Shown in pieces: positions 11,501 through 21,794 of a stretch of DNA of 33,806 nucleotides (positions are counted from its first letter, which is position 1; each line of letters begins with the position of its first letter). The stretch spans positions 1 to 33,806 of the forward strand of contig JAYMTA010000236.1 in assembly GCA_036897625.1 (NCBI GenBank). The letters are read 5' to 3'. The notes under the pieces are model-generated. The model was not told where the DNA came from and did not search any database. It saw nothing but the letters and a program-made list of their open reading frames with translations. The translations under genes were made by a program, and so were the position numbers. The stretch comes from Pelargonium cotyledonis. Lineage: Eukaryota > Streptophyta > Magnoliopsida > Geraniales > Geraniaceae.

Positions 11501-13015
11501 CATGTAATAATTCCCCATTTGGAATATTTTGCATTTCCCCCCAGCATGTTGAGCATGTTCGAGACATGGAGTGAATGTTGACATTAGGATTACTGGTCAA
11601 CAATGAATCAGTCTCTCTCTAGTAAAGTAAGCTGTGACAAAATAGCTTTCTATATGATTTGAATTGTATATGTAATTATTCATGAAATAGATTTTGGGTG
11701 ATGAAGAAATTTAGCCGTTTCATTGTAGCTATTTTTGCGACATCGCCGTTGGCATTCCTTATGTGTACGCATTATTCCTTTTCTATAGTTATGTTTCTTT
11801 TGACTTTTTGCAAATGACCAACCTTTTTAGAGTTCTTTACCATAGGTGTATTTTGATCTCCCAGCACAGTTTCCAAAGCAACAGCCTTCCATAATGCTTC
11901 AAAGCACCCAGGTATGTCTCCATGTTACCAATCACTCATACGCATCTAATTACCATATACACCGGTTTGCAGAAACAGCCCTATACATATGCATGAGCAA
12001 TGCTAACCTTGTACATGTTTTGTGAATAATCATTACCAGATAAATAGATTTGCATTATATAGCAACCCCTGCACGTACAGATGGCAAATGCTGACCTAGT
12101 TCATTGTTTTGGGATCTTTTTGTCCCTAGAAAAAATATAGTTGGGTCTTTGCTTCCTGTCAGAAAAGGCACTATCCTCAACTGTGTGCTATGTTCTCTAC
12201 TTCATCTTTCCCATTGGCAACACGCCCTTCTGTTTTTCTCTTCCTATTTGTCCTTTGGGGTATAGGTTTCACGCCATCTAATCCATACCAAAGGAGCTTC
12301 AAAAAATATTCCCACACCATCAGTTCCTTTTTGCCTCTTAAAAAATGAATGTGGCACAAATTTGCTGACATCCTGACCATTGTTTTACATTTAACTTTTT
12401 TCCGTACGTAAATGAATGTCTCTAATACCTGTTACCAAAACAGTTGGTGAAAGCATTATTGGCTAATGTACTTTTGTCCAAGATTAAGTGTGGAGAATGC
12501 TAGCACCCACGTACTTGTATGAAATGCAAGTTTATCTGATATCTTGTTAGTGCTGGTAATAGTGGTACATTGTGAACTTAAGTAAGCCAATCCTAGCCAG
12601 AATTAGCAGCACCATTGTATTTTGTCAATTGCCCAATTGGTCTTCAAAATCTGCAAAAATAATTTAGAGAATTTTGTGTGGGTAGAGTACAACTGATTTG
12701 GCACACCTATAAATGAAATGGCTTATGTAAGCAGTATCTTATCGATCAAACATTATCAATTTGATTTGTAGCATTTCAACTCACAAGGGTTTCCCCTCAC
12801 ATCGCCTTCTCTGAAAGATTATCCATGGAGTCCGAGATGGGAAGTTTCCGAAATGGCTGAGCGCATACTGTGAGTTTGAATTTTTAGCAGTTTCAACATA
12901 TTCGGTTCCCCATGCTTAATTTTGCTGTACTAACTTGGTCATGTTTTGCAGTGAATTTTTGATAGACGAGTCTTTGAACTTCAAGAGGTACTGCACTGAC
13001 TCTCAACTTCAGTGA
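8504..13015 (+). CDS. BRE: BRE/BABAM2 (BRCC45)-like BRISC/BRCA1-A subunit
   Basis: Thirteen exons: 8504-8584, 8714-8804, 8894-9086, 9162-9249, 10302-10337, 10475-10573, 10668-10798, 10893-10941, 11038-11127, 11209-11262, 11846-11911, 12772-12869, 12952-13015. They join in frame to 379 residues, against about 383 for human BRE. The protein begins MASDVGMPPSIASQF and ends KRYCTDSQLQ. Recognisable segments are WDIIYNGEFPLDAPDVVFG (first UEV-like E2-variant fold, about residues 58-76), KMVPGCPWKHQQKIYLQVIY in the middle, and EFLIDESLNFKRYC at the end. BRE lacks catalysis; in animals it scaffolds BRCC36, the K63-specific JAMM deubiquitinase, in BRISC and BRCA1-A, and plants keep BRE and BRCC36. 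Exon 6 uses the acceptor TGTAG at 10470-10474, since a later CAG at 10494-10496 would hit a stop. The start follows a site II promoter and is the first good ATG. Confidence 0.9.
9250..10301 (+). other. Long BRE intron 4
   Basis: Intron of about 1.05 kb between the exon ending IAREG's GAG codon and the short 36-base exon 5. It opens GTAGAC and closes TTTTCTGCAG. It is AT-rich and I see no embedded gene or clear transposon. The other long BRE introns (11263-11845 and 11912-12771) also hold nothing I can name. Confidence 0.7.
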
Positions 13016-13429
13016 TCACAAGTGATGCACCTGCATAGCTTGTTAATGTTGTCTGTGGTCAGCTATACAAATGAAAGAATGTAATATGGCTCCTTGGAAT
13101 GCCTTTTTGTCTATGCTCAGCCCTATTTCTTTTTTCCTTGCATGAGAGAAAACAAGTGAACTCAAGTTTTTCATGCTTCTAAAGATCCAGTACCTTGATT
13201 TTGAGAATCTAATTGTAATAGCAGGGCTAATATATTGTGTGATTTTGTATAGCTCCTGAAACATCAGATCATGTAGTATGTTTGTATTTTTCAAATCATA
13301 ACTACATATTAAACTTCAAGGTTCTATCCTCCAAAGTAATGAAATTCTTGGTTGCTAGTTGTTGAATTAATCTTGTCTGCTGGATCAGTTAAGGTAGACA
13401 AAAGTTCCAAAAATATTGAATATGATCTG
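13016..13429. other. BRE 3' flank
   Basis: Sequence after the BRE stop codon, partly 3' UTR. It is AT-rich, and I see no gene and no canonical AATAAA close to the stop. Short frames here have no recognisable homology. Confidence 0.5.
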
Positions 13430-13655
13430 CTCCCTCCGTCCCAGAATGAATTTCATGTTTCTCTTGCATTTTTGTTCTAAAGTGAATGTCTTGTTTCATT
13501 TTTTAATAAGTTAGTTATGCATAAATTTTTAATGATATTGTTATAAAAAGTTAGTTAAAATCTCTCATCACATGATCATGAGAATACATTAGTTACATAT
13601 CACACTAACTAACTTATCTTTAATTTTTCTCGAAATAAAAATGACACTTATTTGG
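13430..13655. mobile_element. Stowaway-like MITE (Tc1/mariner-derived)
   Basis: CTCCCTCCGTCCC at 13430-13442 is the hallmark Stowaway terminus. The next bases, CAGAATGAATTTCAT, are partly matched in inverted orientation by ATGACACTTATTTGG at 13641-13655. That fits a short AT-rich foldback of about 226 bp with no coding capacity. The outermost part of the right terminus (expected GGGACGGAGGGAG) is missing or diverged, and a T-rich tract follows directly. The copy is therefore probably old or truncated at the right end. Confidence 0.75.
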
Positions 13656-14149
13656 TCCTCTTTCTTTCTTTTTTTTTTTTTTGACGAAACCTTTTATTAA
13701 TTATTGCATAATTCCAATACAATTAAAGATGAAATAGACTCAGGGTAAAAGGGGGCGGCGTTGCATTTAGAACACGACGGTGCATTTAGAACAAGGAGGT
13801 CGTTCTCTCTACATTGAGTGTTTGGTCAAGTAAGTATTTCTTTTTCTTCTTTCTCTTTGGTCATTTGAGCGGCGGTGCTGGTAGTTATTAAACAGGCAGA
13901 GGTCGTCGATTTTCTGTGAAAACAGGGATGATTTCGCTGATTTCGTATCACTGTGGTCTTATCGAGCGGCGCTCTAGCTCAGATGCTCCAATGGACGAAG
14001 TCACAAAAAACTTGCAAAAGGCGGACTTGGCGGCTCATGTTTGCCAAGACTCACGGCAAGAAATGTCATCTGGACCCGAGGCTTTATCCGGGTCCAAGGA
14101 ATAGGTAGCTACCCTAACTTGGTTAGGAGAGAAAGGGGTATCGAGGAAC

Positions 14150-14233
14150 ATGAGCATGATAGTATGGAACAACCGCGAGATGGGTGGCTCGCAGGCAGTT
14201 CAGATCTTGTGCACGTTTGTGCAGGATAGGTGA
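14150..14233 (+). mobile_element. Possible LINE endonuclease fragment
   Basis: A short frame reads MSMIVWNNREMGGSQAVQIL and then CTFVQDR before TGA. It resembles the start of the AP-endonuclease domain of plant L1-type LINEs, typically WNCRGLG followed by AV..L. Overlapping frames at 13916-14104 and 14041-14229 have unusually GC-rich codons for this neighbourhood, consistent with inserted coding sequence. No reverse transcriptase is present, so at most this is a small relic. The match rests on a short motif. Confidence 0.35.
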
Positions 14234-14577
14234 GTGAATTTGTTTAGAGTCTTAAATTTGGGTTAGTTGAAATCATGATTATCCGAAAAGCATTTTCGTG
14301 GATAGAGAAACACGAATTGAAATTAGTTACGGTAGCAGTAAAAGGGAGGAGGTTATCAAATACAGTACAGATCCGAGTGAAGGAATTTTTCATTGATTTT
14401 AGTTTGATTCATTATGACATCATGTCTCATTTAGCAAAATAGTACCATTATCAAATAAATTTGTGTCAAAAATCTATGTAACACAATTTTTTTATTATAA
14501 TTAACAATGGAGCACAGTCAATTATCCCCCAAAAAAAATCCTGGATCCAAGTGAAAATAAATAATACGGACAAAAGG

Positions 14578-14811
14578 TATAAAACAAATGTCATGTTCTG
14601 CAAATTGATAATCAGATCTGAAACTGGAATCAATGAGGCGCAAATTAAAATAAAATAAAAATAAAACTGAAACGGTGACGCACGTTGGAGCTCACCGCCT
14701 TAACGTGCGCGCCCATTGTTCAGTTAGTTGAGACTTAAGTCCATGCCCATACCTCCACCTTCTTAAATCTTAACTGTCTCTTCTCCTCCTTCTCCAAAAT
14801 CTTGATCAGCC
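14578..14811 (+). promoter_or_regulatory. Beta-tubulin promoter and leader
   Basis: TATAAAA at 14578-14584 is the clearest TATA-like element upstream of the tubulin ATG. A pyrimidine-rich stretch (CTCTTCTCCTCCTTCTCC) at 14777-14794 just before the ATG looks like a typical plant 5' leader. The TATA lies 228 bases upstream, so the implied leader is long, and the true start site may use another AT-rich stretch (14640-14670). Confidence 0.35.
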
Positions 14812-17800
14812 ATGAGAGAAATCTTGCATGTTCAGGGAGGCCAATGCGGCAACCAAATTGGCTCCAAGTTCTGGGAAGTCATCTGCGATGAGCACGGTGT
14901 CGACCCCACCGGCAGGTACAACGGCGACTCCGACCTCCAGCTTGAGCGCATCAATGTTTACTACAACGAGGCTTCTGGCGGCCGCTACGTCCCTCGCGCC
15001 GTCCTTATGGATCTCGAGCCCGGCACCATGGACAGTATCAGATCCGGCCCTTTCGGCCAGATCTTCAGACCCGATAATTTCGTCTTTGGACAGTCCGGCG
15101 CCGGCAACAATTGGGCCAAAGGTCACTACACCGAGGGAGCTGAGCTCATTGACGCCGTTCTCGATGTTGTTCGCAAGGAGGCCGAGAATTGCGATTGCTT
15201 GCAAGGTCCATTCACATCTCTCTTAACCATTTTTGTTCCGTAGTTGCTTAATTATTGTACATTTCAAGAGGTTTTATCCAGTCGGTTCCGAGGATCTATG
15301 ATTTGAAATTAGCTTATACTTTGCGATCTCCTATTTGAGGATTTTGTTTCTCTAGAGTGCTCTATGAGTTCGAGATCTGTGGTGATACTCATTCCTAATT
15401 TTATAGTTTTGTTAATGTAAGCTAGATTCTTTTGATTTCATTTCTTTCAGTTGGTCGAAACCATTTTGGATCTTTTTCTCTCTATAGTTTATCAGCATTG
15501 ATCATGATGAACTTGAAATCCTGTGATTCTATAACTCAAGGATTTCGGACATTCTGATCACACAATTTAGCTTTTAGATTATCACAGGATTCAAACAAAA
15601 CACAAGGCATATCCCGTTCCTTTAACAGTAGGGCAATGTAGTTTATTTCTATGTGTGATGTTGCTTTCAAGAAGCAGATTTTTATCCTGTATAAGTGCTC
15701 CCTAGAAAATGACCTGCAATTATTCAACAAAACAGTCAAATGTAAAAAAAGCACTGCAATTATTCTCTTGGCTGGACCTGCTGAGAAAATCAATAAGCGT
15801 CCTCCTTTTCTGTGTTGCTGTATTCAGTTATTATGTATTTATTGTTTCATTGTTTGGTTGTTGTGAATGACTGTTGTTTTGATTTACTCTGCGCAAGGCT
15901 GAGCTGTTAGTAGGTCCTCCTTGTCTGGTAGACAAACTATGAACATTAATCTCATTTTGGCATTTCTGATGTATAGTTGATGGAAAAAAATTCCAAAACA
16001 TCTTCTTTACTTAGTTATACTCCGTAATTGTTATTTCCTAACAATATAATATTTGATAGCACTGGCACCTATTTTCCTTAGAATCATTGCAAGATTGCAA
16101 TGTTGTAAATGCTATCAAATTTTAATCATTACAGTTTCACGACATCTAGAAATTCAATCACAGTACTCTGTGATTCCTAATGTTTGATCTAGAAAAAAAA
16201 ATCTGTGTAATGTATGATAAAGTTCTTGTTTGCCACAGACCATTGCTCTCATTTTCCATGTTGCTTTATTCAATTATTATTTATTATTGATTCATTGTTT
16301 GGTTGTTGTGAATAATTGTTGCTTTGATTCACTATCTTTGCAACTTGCCAGGCTTAGCTGTTAGTAGGCCCACCTTGTCTGGTAGACAAATCATGTACAT
16401 TAATCTCATTTTAGGTTTTCTGATTTATTGTTTAATAGAAAAAAATCCAAAACATCTTCTTTACATGGTAATGATTGTAATTTCCTAACAATAGCATATT
16501 TGACAGCACTGGCACCTATTTTCCTTAGTATCATTGCAAGCTTGCAATGTTACAAAATGCTACCAATTTTAATTGTTATGGTTTGGCCACATCTAGATAG
16601 CTATGTAGAGAGACTGAAATCATCAACCATGTTTGGAAAGAGTTAAAATATAAACATAAATGATTCAATACACAATTACTTCAACTTCACATCATGCAAC
16701 ATCGTTAAAGCCAGAGCACAGGTGAATCATTGTGCCTTAGATACATGAAGAAATCATCTACAATGATTTAAGCATTCTAATTCTCCTGTAGGGATAACCC
16801 TAGATTGTTGTCTATATCCAACACAAGACAATAAAATGATGAATGCCAAATATTTGACATTGATGCTCTTATGAGACCTGTTGGTGAACTACCTAAACTT
16901 GCAACCTCTTTTTACTGTTAGAAGCTGAAATCCATACACGTTTCTTGGTGCAAGAAAACCTTTGCTGTAGTCTGGATCTAGTATGATAACTTTGTTCACT
17001 ACTTTCCATAGATAGGTAGATGACACTTATAATTTTGAAAGTTCTAGACAATTTTGTTATCATCTGTAGAAGTGTGTAAAGATCATTTTATCTAATTGGA
17101 GCTTCTTATCCATTAAAGGAGTTGGGATTATTGTTCAAGTCTTCCAATTAAACCTTCTGGTCAGTAAACAGTATTCCTCTTAGTAATTTGACTAACATGT
17201 TTGTTTTGATTGTTATTCAATCAGGTTTCCAGGTATGTCACTCACTTGGAGGAGGCACAGGTTCTGGAATGGGAACCCTTCTGATTTCCAAAATTAGAGA
17301 GGAATACCCTGATAGGATGATGCTCACATTCTCTGTCTTCCCTTCTCCAAAAGTTTCAGACACTGTTGTTGAGCCATATAATGCCACCCTATCAGTGCAC
17401 CAATTGGTAGAAAATGCTGATGAATGCATGGTTCTTGACAACGAAGCACTTTATGACATTTGTTTCCGAACTCTAAAGCTCAGCACTCCAAGCTGTAAGT
17501 ATCCAACCATTTTCAAAGATTATAAGTAGTATATTATGTTTTAATATTGATGTTAAAACTTGTCTTCTGCTATCTATGGCTTACAGTTGGTGACCTGAAC
17601 CACTTGATCTCTGCAACCATGAGTGGCGTAACGTGCTGCCTGAGGTTTCCTGGGCAGCTGAACTCAGACCTTCGTAAGTTGGCTGTGAACCTGATCCCAT
17701 TCCCGCGACTCCACTTTTTCATGGTGGGATTTGCACCACTCACATCTCGTGGGTCACAACACTACATTTCCCTTACCGTCCCAGAGCTAACTCAACAGAT

Positions 17801-18260
17801 GTGGGATGCAAAGAACATGATGTGTGCAGCTGATCCCCGCCATGGGAGGTATTTGACTGCCTCGGCCATGTTCAGAGGAAAGATGAGCACAAAGGAGGTG
17901 GATGAGCAGATGATAAATGTGCAGAACAAGAACTCGTCATACTTTGTGGAGTGGATACCAAACAACGTGAAGTCGAGTGTGTGTGACAGTCCGCCAAAGG
18001 GGCTGAAAATGGCGTCGACATTTGTAGGTAATTCGACATCAATTCAGGAAATGTTCAGGAGGGTGAGCGAGCAGTTTACAGCAATGTTCAGGCGGAAGGC
18101 GTTTTTGCATTGGTACACAGGTGAAGGAATGGACGAGATGGAGTTCACAGAAGCAGAAAGTAATATGAATGATTTGGTAGCAGAGTACCAGCAGTACCAG
18201 GATGCAACTGCCGATGAGGAAGGGGAGTACGAGGAGGGCGAAGGAGAGTATGAGAACTGA
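14812..18260 (+). CDS. TUBB: Beta-tubulin
   Basis: Three exons, 14812-15205, 17225-17494 and 17587-18260, join in frame to 445 residues, the normal family length, with introns after CDCLQ and TPS as in other plant TUB genes. The product pairs with alpha-tubulin and polymerises into microtubules. It begins MREI, the N-terminal tetrapeptide used in animals for tubulin mRNA autoregulation. The GTP-binding T4 loop GGGTGSG sits at residues 140-146. [20 protein letters not shown] and the acidic C-terminal tail with [14 protein letters not shown], ending in Asn, are typical. Local departures from the commonest plant sequence include CDSPPKG where IPPTG is usual. Both halves are clearly coding and nothing is broken. 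The isotype cannot be assigned here. Confidence 0.97.
15206..17224 (+). other. Long beta-tubulin intron 1
   Basis: A 2.0-kb intron opening GTCCATTC after CTTGCAAG and closing ATTCAATCAG. It is T-rich and contains an internal direct duplication (listed separately). Plant tubulin first introns are known in some cases to enhance expression. Whether this one does is inference. Confidence 0.85.
15811..16600. repeat. Diverged direct duplication inside tubulin intron 1
   Basis: Two copies of roughly 340 bases, 15811-16150 and 16257-16600, offset by about 450 bases. Shared landmarks in the same order are TTCATTGTTTGGTTGTTGTG, AGCTGTTAGTAGG, CTTGTCTGGTAGACAAA, CCAAAACATCTTCTTTAC, GCACTGGCACCTATTTTCC and ACATCTAGA. 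I judge identity by eye at around 80-85 percent, with small indels. No terminal inverted repeats or coding frame are evident, so it looks like an old segmental duplication rather than a named transposon. Confidence 0.85.
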
Positions 18261-18483
18261 AACCTGCCAATGGACTGGACGGGACGGGGCTGGCAGTTAG
18301 ATTGAAGCTAGATGATGATGATGGATGAGAGTTTGTTTTTGAGGCCAGCCCATTTATGTCTACTACTAATGAATGGGGATGGGGCTGTTTTGTGTTGTGA
18401 TGTTTCCATATTTCTTTCCAAACCAATGGGATTGATTTATTCTTATTTTTGTTTCAATCATTTGATATGTTGGTATTGTATTC

Positions 18484-18489
18484 AATAAA
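18484..18489 (+). terminator. Polyadenylation signal of beta-tubulin
   Basis: AATAAA about 225 bases after the tubulin stop codon, in a T-rich setting typical of plant 3' UTR ends. Confidence 0.5.
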
Positions 18490-19432
18490 AGATATGGTTC
18501 TGTTAGATTCATAACCAGGGTCCTGGAATGAGTGAGTGATATACAGGCAAAGAACACAACAGGTGGTTGGAACCAACCAGTAAGCACCTCTTCCTTGATG
18601 GATTTTTGCGTTTTTTATCGATTCTAAATATATGAGGCGGGAATGATCTTCGCGTTGTTGTTCTCGTTTACAGAGTGGGGAAAATTCTCTTCTCATCCCC
18701 ATCTTAACCTCCTAAATACTTATTTGTTCCTGTCTCGTGGGGACTACGAGTTCCCCATCTTAAGCTCATAAAAAGTTATCCATTTTTCCTGTCCCGTAGG
18801 GACTACGACTCTCCACCAGTTTCGAGTGCGATTTCCATCCTTATTCAAAATTGTACCTAATTAATTCTAGAAGATGTCAACAATTACAGGCAGAAAGAGA
18901 AAAAAAAAAAGAAGAAGAAGAAGATTGAGGTAGCTGTGCTTTTGTAAATAGTAATCACCAAAGAAATAAAAGCTATGAATATTATCATGCATATGTATGG
19001 TATTGTGGTTCACATTCCCAACACTTTATAAAATACACCATATCTTTTTGCATTATCACTCTCTTTATAAAAAGACTTGGACAGTGCATTTCATTTTCCC
19101 ATAAAAGAACAATTACTAGTGTTTTTATGGGCAAACATCACTCAGTTATATGATAACAACTTCAATCCAATCTGAGACAATAGAAAGAAACATTGGTCAA
19201 CAAATTTTGACAAGCATCTTTTCATTTATTTCAAGAAATCCATATGCATATATATATATTAAGGGTAAAATAATTATATGAGATGTATCATCTTATTAAT
19301 TTAACTGATTTAACTTTATATCATTCTGATATACATTATACTTATATATTAAAGCAATTTTATTTTATAAAGATAATTTTACATCAATATTCTAACTATA
19401 TTTGAAGTGACAAGGAACACAGCATGCATCTC
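18490..19432. other. Intergenic region downstream of tubulin
   Basis: AT-rich, no gene recognised. It contains the short tandem repeat at 18697-18812, an AAG-rich run near 18899-18924, and an alternating AT stretch near 19248-19259. Confidence 0.5.
18697..18812. repeat. Imperfect tandem repeat, about 57-bp unit
   Basis: Two adjacent units each run CCCATCTTAA(C/G)CTC, an AT-rich middle, then TTCCTGTC(T/C)CGT(G/A)GGGACTACGA. They lie at about 18697-18753 and 18754-18812. Their GC content is higher than the surroundings, which suggests a fragment of some older repeat. The family is not recognised. Confidence 0.65.
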
Positions 19433-19920
19433 TTAATTTATAGAGCTCACCGGAGACCTCCCCCCAAATCCCTTCTCACAGTCGCCGGCTTCCCCGGCAG
19501 CGTCGACGGCGAACTTGTAATCGCCGGTGTCCACCGCCTGACTAGTTTGCGCCACATCCGACACTAAAAACGTATATATAGTACGTACTTATCAGCACAA
19601 GAGTCCAATGCATGGTTCAGGTTGGAGCTAGGGTTCCGGTGAAGCAGCTCTTGGATGCGTTTGTGTGTTGCGGTGGCCTTGGCGTGGACGGCATCGACCA
19701 TGATGCGAGCCAGACCTTGCAAAGTGGCGAACGAGCTTCGAGGGTCTGGTTGGAGAGAAGAGAGGCAGGTATTAGGGAAAGGTGTTTTGTTGCATGTTTG
19801 GTGAATCAGATTTTGGTTGCAATAACAGAGTTGAAGGTGGAGAAGGAGAAGGAGAGTTAAAGGTGTTTTGTGAGTATATATTAGTAAGAGAATGAATCTG
19901 TTTCTTACTTTGAGATCCAT
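19433..19920 (-). pseudogene. Invertase/pectin-methylesterase inhibitor (PMEI) pseudogene
   Basis: The minus-strand frame from 19920 gives a hydrophobic signal-peptide-like start (LTLLLLLHLQ), then the PMEI four-helix fold: LIHQTCNKTPFPNTCLSSLQ, LARIMVDAVHAKA and LDSCADKY. That frame stops at 19566-19564. The domain resumes in another frame at about 19561 with SDVAQTSQAVDTGDYKFAVD and CEKGF, then stops at 19435-19433. All four conserved cysteines are present but split between frames. The final helix (family pattern like LVHD...AIVRLL) is absent. PMEI-type genes are usually intronless, and the roughly 20 bases between the frames are too short for an intron. A working member would be secreted and would inhibit cell-wall invertase or pectin methylesterase. 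A sequencing error is a possible alternative for the frameshift, but it would not explain the missing C terminus. Confidence 0.7.
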
Positions 19921-21300
19921 TAATTAACCGTCTCGTTAGAGTCTATCCTAGCATGATATATTTCAAATTCCTCATACTAGTCCTTATCCTCCGGCTCCTT
20001 CCCTAAGGGCCCAAGTCTCCAACTTTGTCCTCCTTCCCATCCAAGACTTCATACATAGAAAGACAAATGCCCTTACAAAAGAGAAGTAAGAAATATATCC
20101 CTAGTGTGTTTTTTTTCCTAGCCAAAGAGGTGCATCAACATGCATAAACCTCTTAGAGGTTGTCCGACAAAACATGTATTCTGCTGAAAGTTGCAGGAAG
20201 TGGATGAATGCAGCTGTTAGCTTATAATGAAAGTTATGTCTTACAAAAATCAATTATGTTTGGTAAATTTGTGACTTGAAGTAGCGGGAAGCAGTGTTGA
20301 ATGAAGTTTTATGTTTGACAAAAAAAACTGGAAGCATGTATAAAATATAAAATCGACTAAATTGCTCTTCAAATATCTAATTAAAATAGAGCTATGTTTT
20401 GGGCTGGATTGCAATATAAAGGTCAAGTAAGTGTGGGGCTGGTTTGGTTGGACCACATGAAGCCCAAGCTTTAGTTGATTCATTATTCTTTAATAATTAA
20501 AAAAATGAAAATTTAAGTTATAAAGAAAAAAAAAGAACAAAACAACAAATAGAAACGTTGTGGTTTCAAAAAAGGAAAAAAAGAAGCAGACAGCTTCTCC
20601 CTCTCATCTTCTATCTGTCGCCGGCAAATAGATCGCGGCGAGTATTTCGTTCGTTAAGGGGACAATTAAATTATTTCTGTAAAATAGTCGACCATATGAT
20701 ATTGAATATATTAAATATAGTAAAGTCATTTTATTTACAGAACAAAAACAGTAGAATGCTGAAAATTAAAGATTTCTTCACAATGCTCATGAAATAACAA
20801 CATACTAAATTTACTTTCGAAAATAACAATATGCATGAAGGACGTATATTCTACATAATTACACCATCATTGTTCACAAATCTATAGAGAACCAAAAATA
20901 ATATTTAAGATTGAATATAGAAGTTTATTATGAAAATGCAAATAATTTCCACCAAACTTTGCTATATTTTTCAAAATAATTCAGCTCTTCAAACTTCAAT
21001 AGAAATTTAGAACGATCGATTACAAAAGATGAAAAGTACAATATCTTTTTATTAAAGTACTCCCATATCATCCACATAAATCTTAAAAGCAATTCTGATA
21101 TATTGATTCTCTCCTATTTCGCACCGTCACAACACATTCAAATGAAACAAGTAAGAATATATTCTCCACCATTATTTTCCAACATATTTTTCAAAATGGC
21201 CAGAAACATAAAAAATTGTATCAAGAAAAAAAGTTTAGTGGACACAGAATCTGCAAGCTAGCATTGATGCCAAAGCAGTCCCTTAGAGAGGACCAATATT
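19921..21300. other. Intergenic region without recognised genes
   Basis: AT-rich sequence between the PMEI pseudogene and the membrane-protein gene. Frames at 20250-20483 and 20558-20797 show no domain, signal or conserved motif. A CGCCGGC-containing patch near 20617-20640 stands out in base composition but is too short to interpret. Confidence 0.5.
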
Positions 21301-21377
21301 GAAAATCATTTCTATTTAATCTCATAGCTCCCCAAGAAGAAGCCTCAGTATACCAGAGACATAGAGATCAATCACAG

Positions 21378-21794
21378 ATGGGTTGGCTGTTTGGTGAACG
21401 GAGAGGTCCTGCATGGAAGCATGGATGGATAGACCAAGCTCTGGTCTCCATATCTGCACCTCCCCTGCAACTGCTCCTCGTTTTCGGGGTCGTGTTTCTC
21501 TGGATTTCTCTTAAGCTTTACATAGACTACTCGGCACATATGCAACGTACCATTATCAGCTTCAAGATGTTTCTCATGCTGGTGCCTTTGTTACTGATAT
21601 TGGTCATGCAGTCCCTTGATAAGCTAGTTGGGTTCGTGATACCAACCGCCAGATGGAGGAGGCCCGCGGTGGCTCACGAGGGTGGAGGAACCTCTCCTTG
21701 TGGCGTCGCGGCTCTGCTTGTGCTGCTGCTTGTCATGGTATCTTACCAGTCCTACTTTCACTCCAAGTGGACCATTTGGGGATCTGATTATTAG
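21378..21794 (+). CDS. Plant-specific three-helix membrane protein, function unknown
   Basis: A single uninterrupted frame of 138 residues. It begins MGWLFGERRGPAWKHGWIDQ, a tryptophan-rich start, followed by SAPPLQLLL. Three hydrophobic segments are visible at about 30-49, 63-80 and 107-124. Between the second and third lies an Arg/Gly-rich loop with GGGTSPCGVAALLVLLLVM on its far side, and the protein ends SYQSYFHSKWTIWGSDY. From memory, similar small plant proteins share the MGW...PAWK..W start, the SAPP motif, the G(G/T)SPWGVAA-like motif and the SYQS.FHS.W end. No biochemical role is known to me. The ATG is the first in frame, after a purine-rich leader. It converges on the coiled-coil gene, with about 445 bases between their stop codons. 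Confidence 0.75.
   Translation: MGWLFGERRGPAWKHGWIDQALVSISAPPLQLLLVFGVVFLWISLKLYIDYSAHMQRTIISFKMFLMLVPLLLILVMQSLDKLVGFVIPTARWRRPAVAHEGGGTSPCGVAALLVLLLVMVSYQSYFHSKWTIWGSDY

Noticed and set aside
12177-12380. Minus-strand frame inside the last long BRE intron
   Set aside because: No domain, no splice context, intronic and short.
14806-15204. Minus-strand 132-codon frame antisense to tubulin exon 1, and the plus-strand frame at 14828-15226
   Set aside because: Both are shadows of the GC-rich, strongly biased tubulin exon 1.
17188-17223. In-frame ATG upstream of tubulin exon 2
   Set aside because: It lies in the intron; the exon begins at 17225 in phase with exon 1, giving the canonical GFQVCHS.
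19612-19860. Plus-strand 82-codon frame
   Set aside because: Antisense shadow of the PMEI-like sequence on the minus strand.
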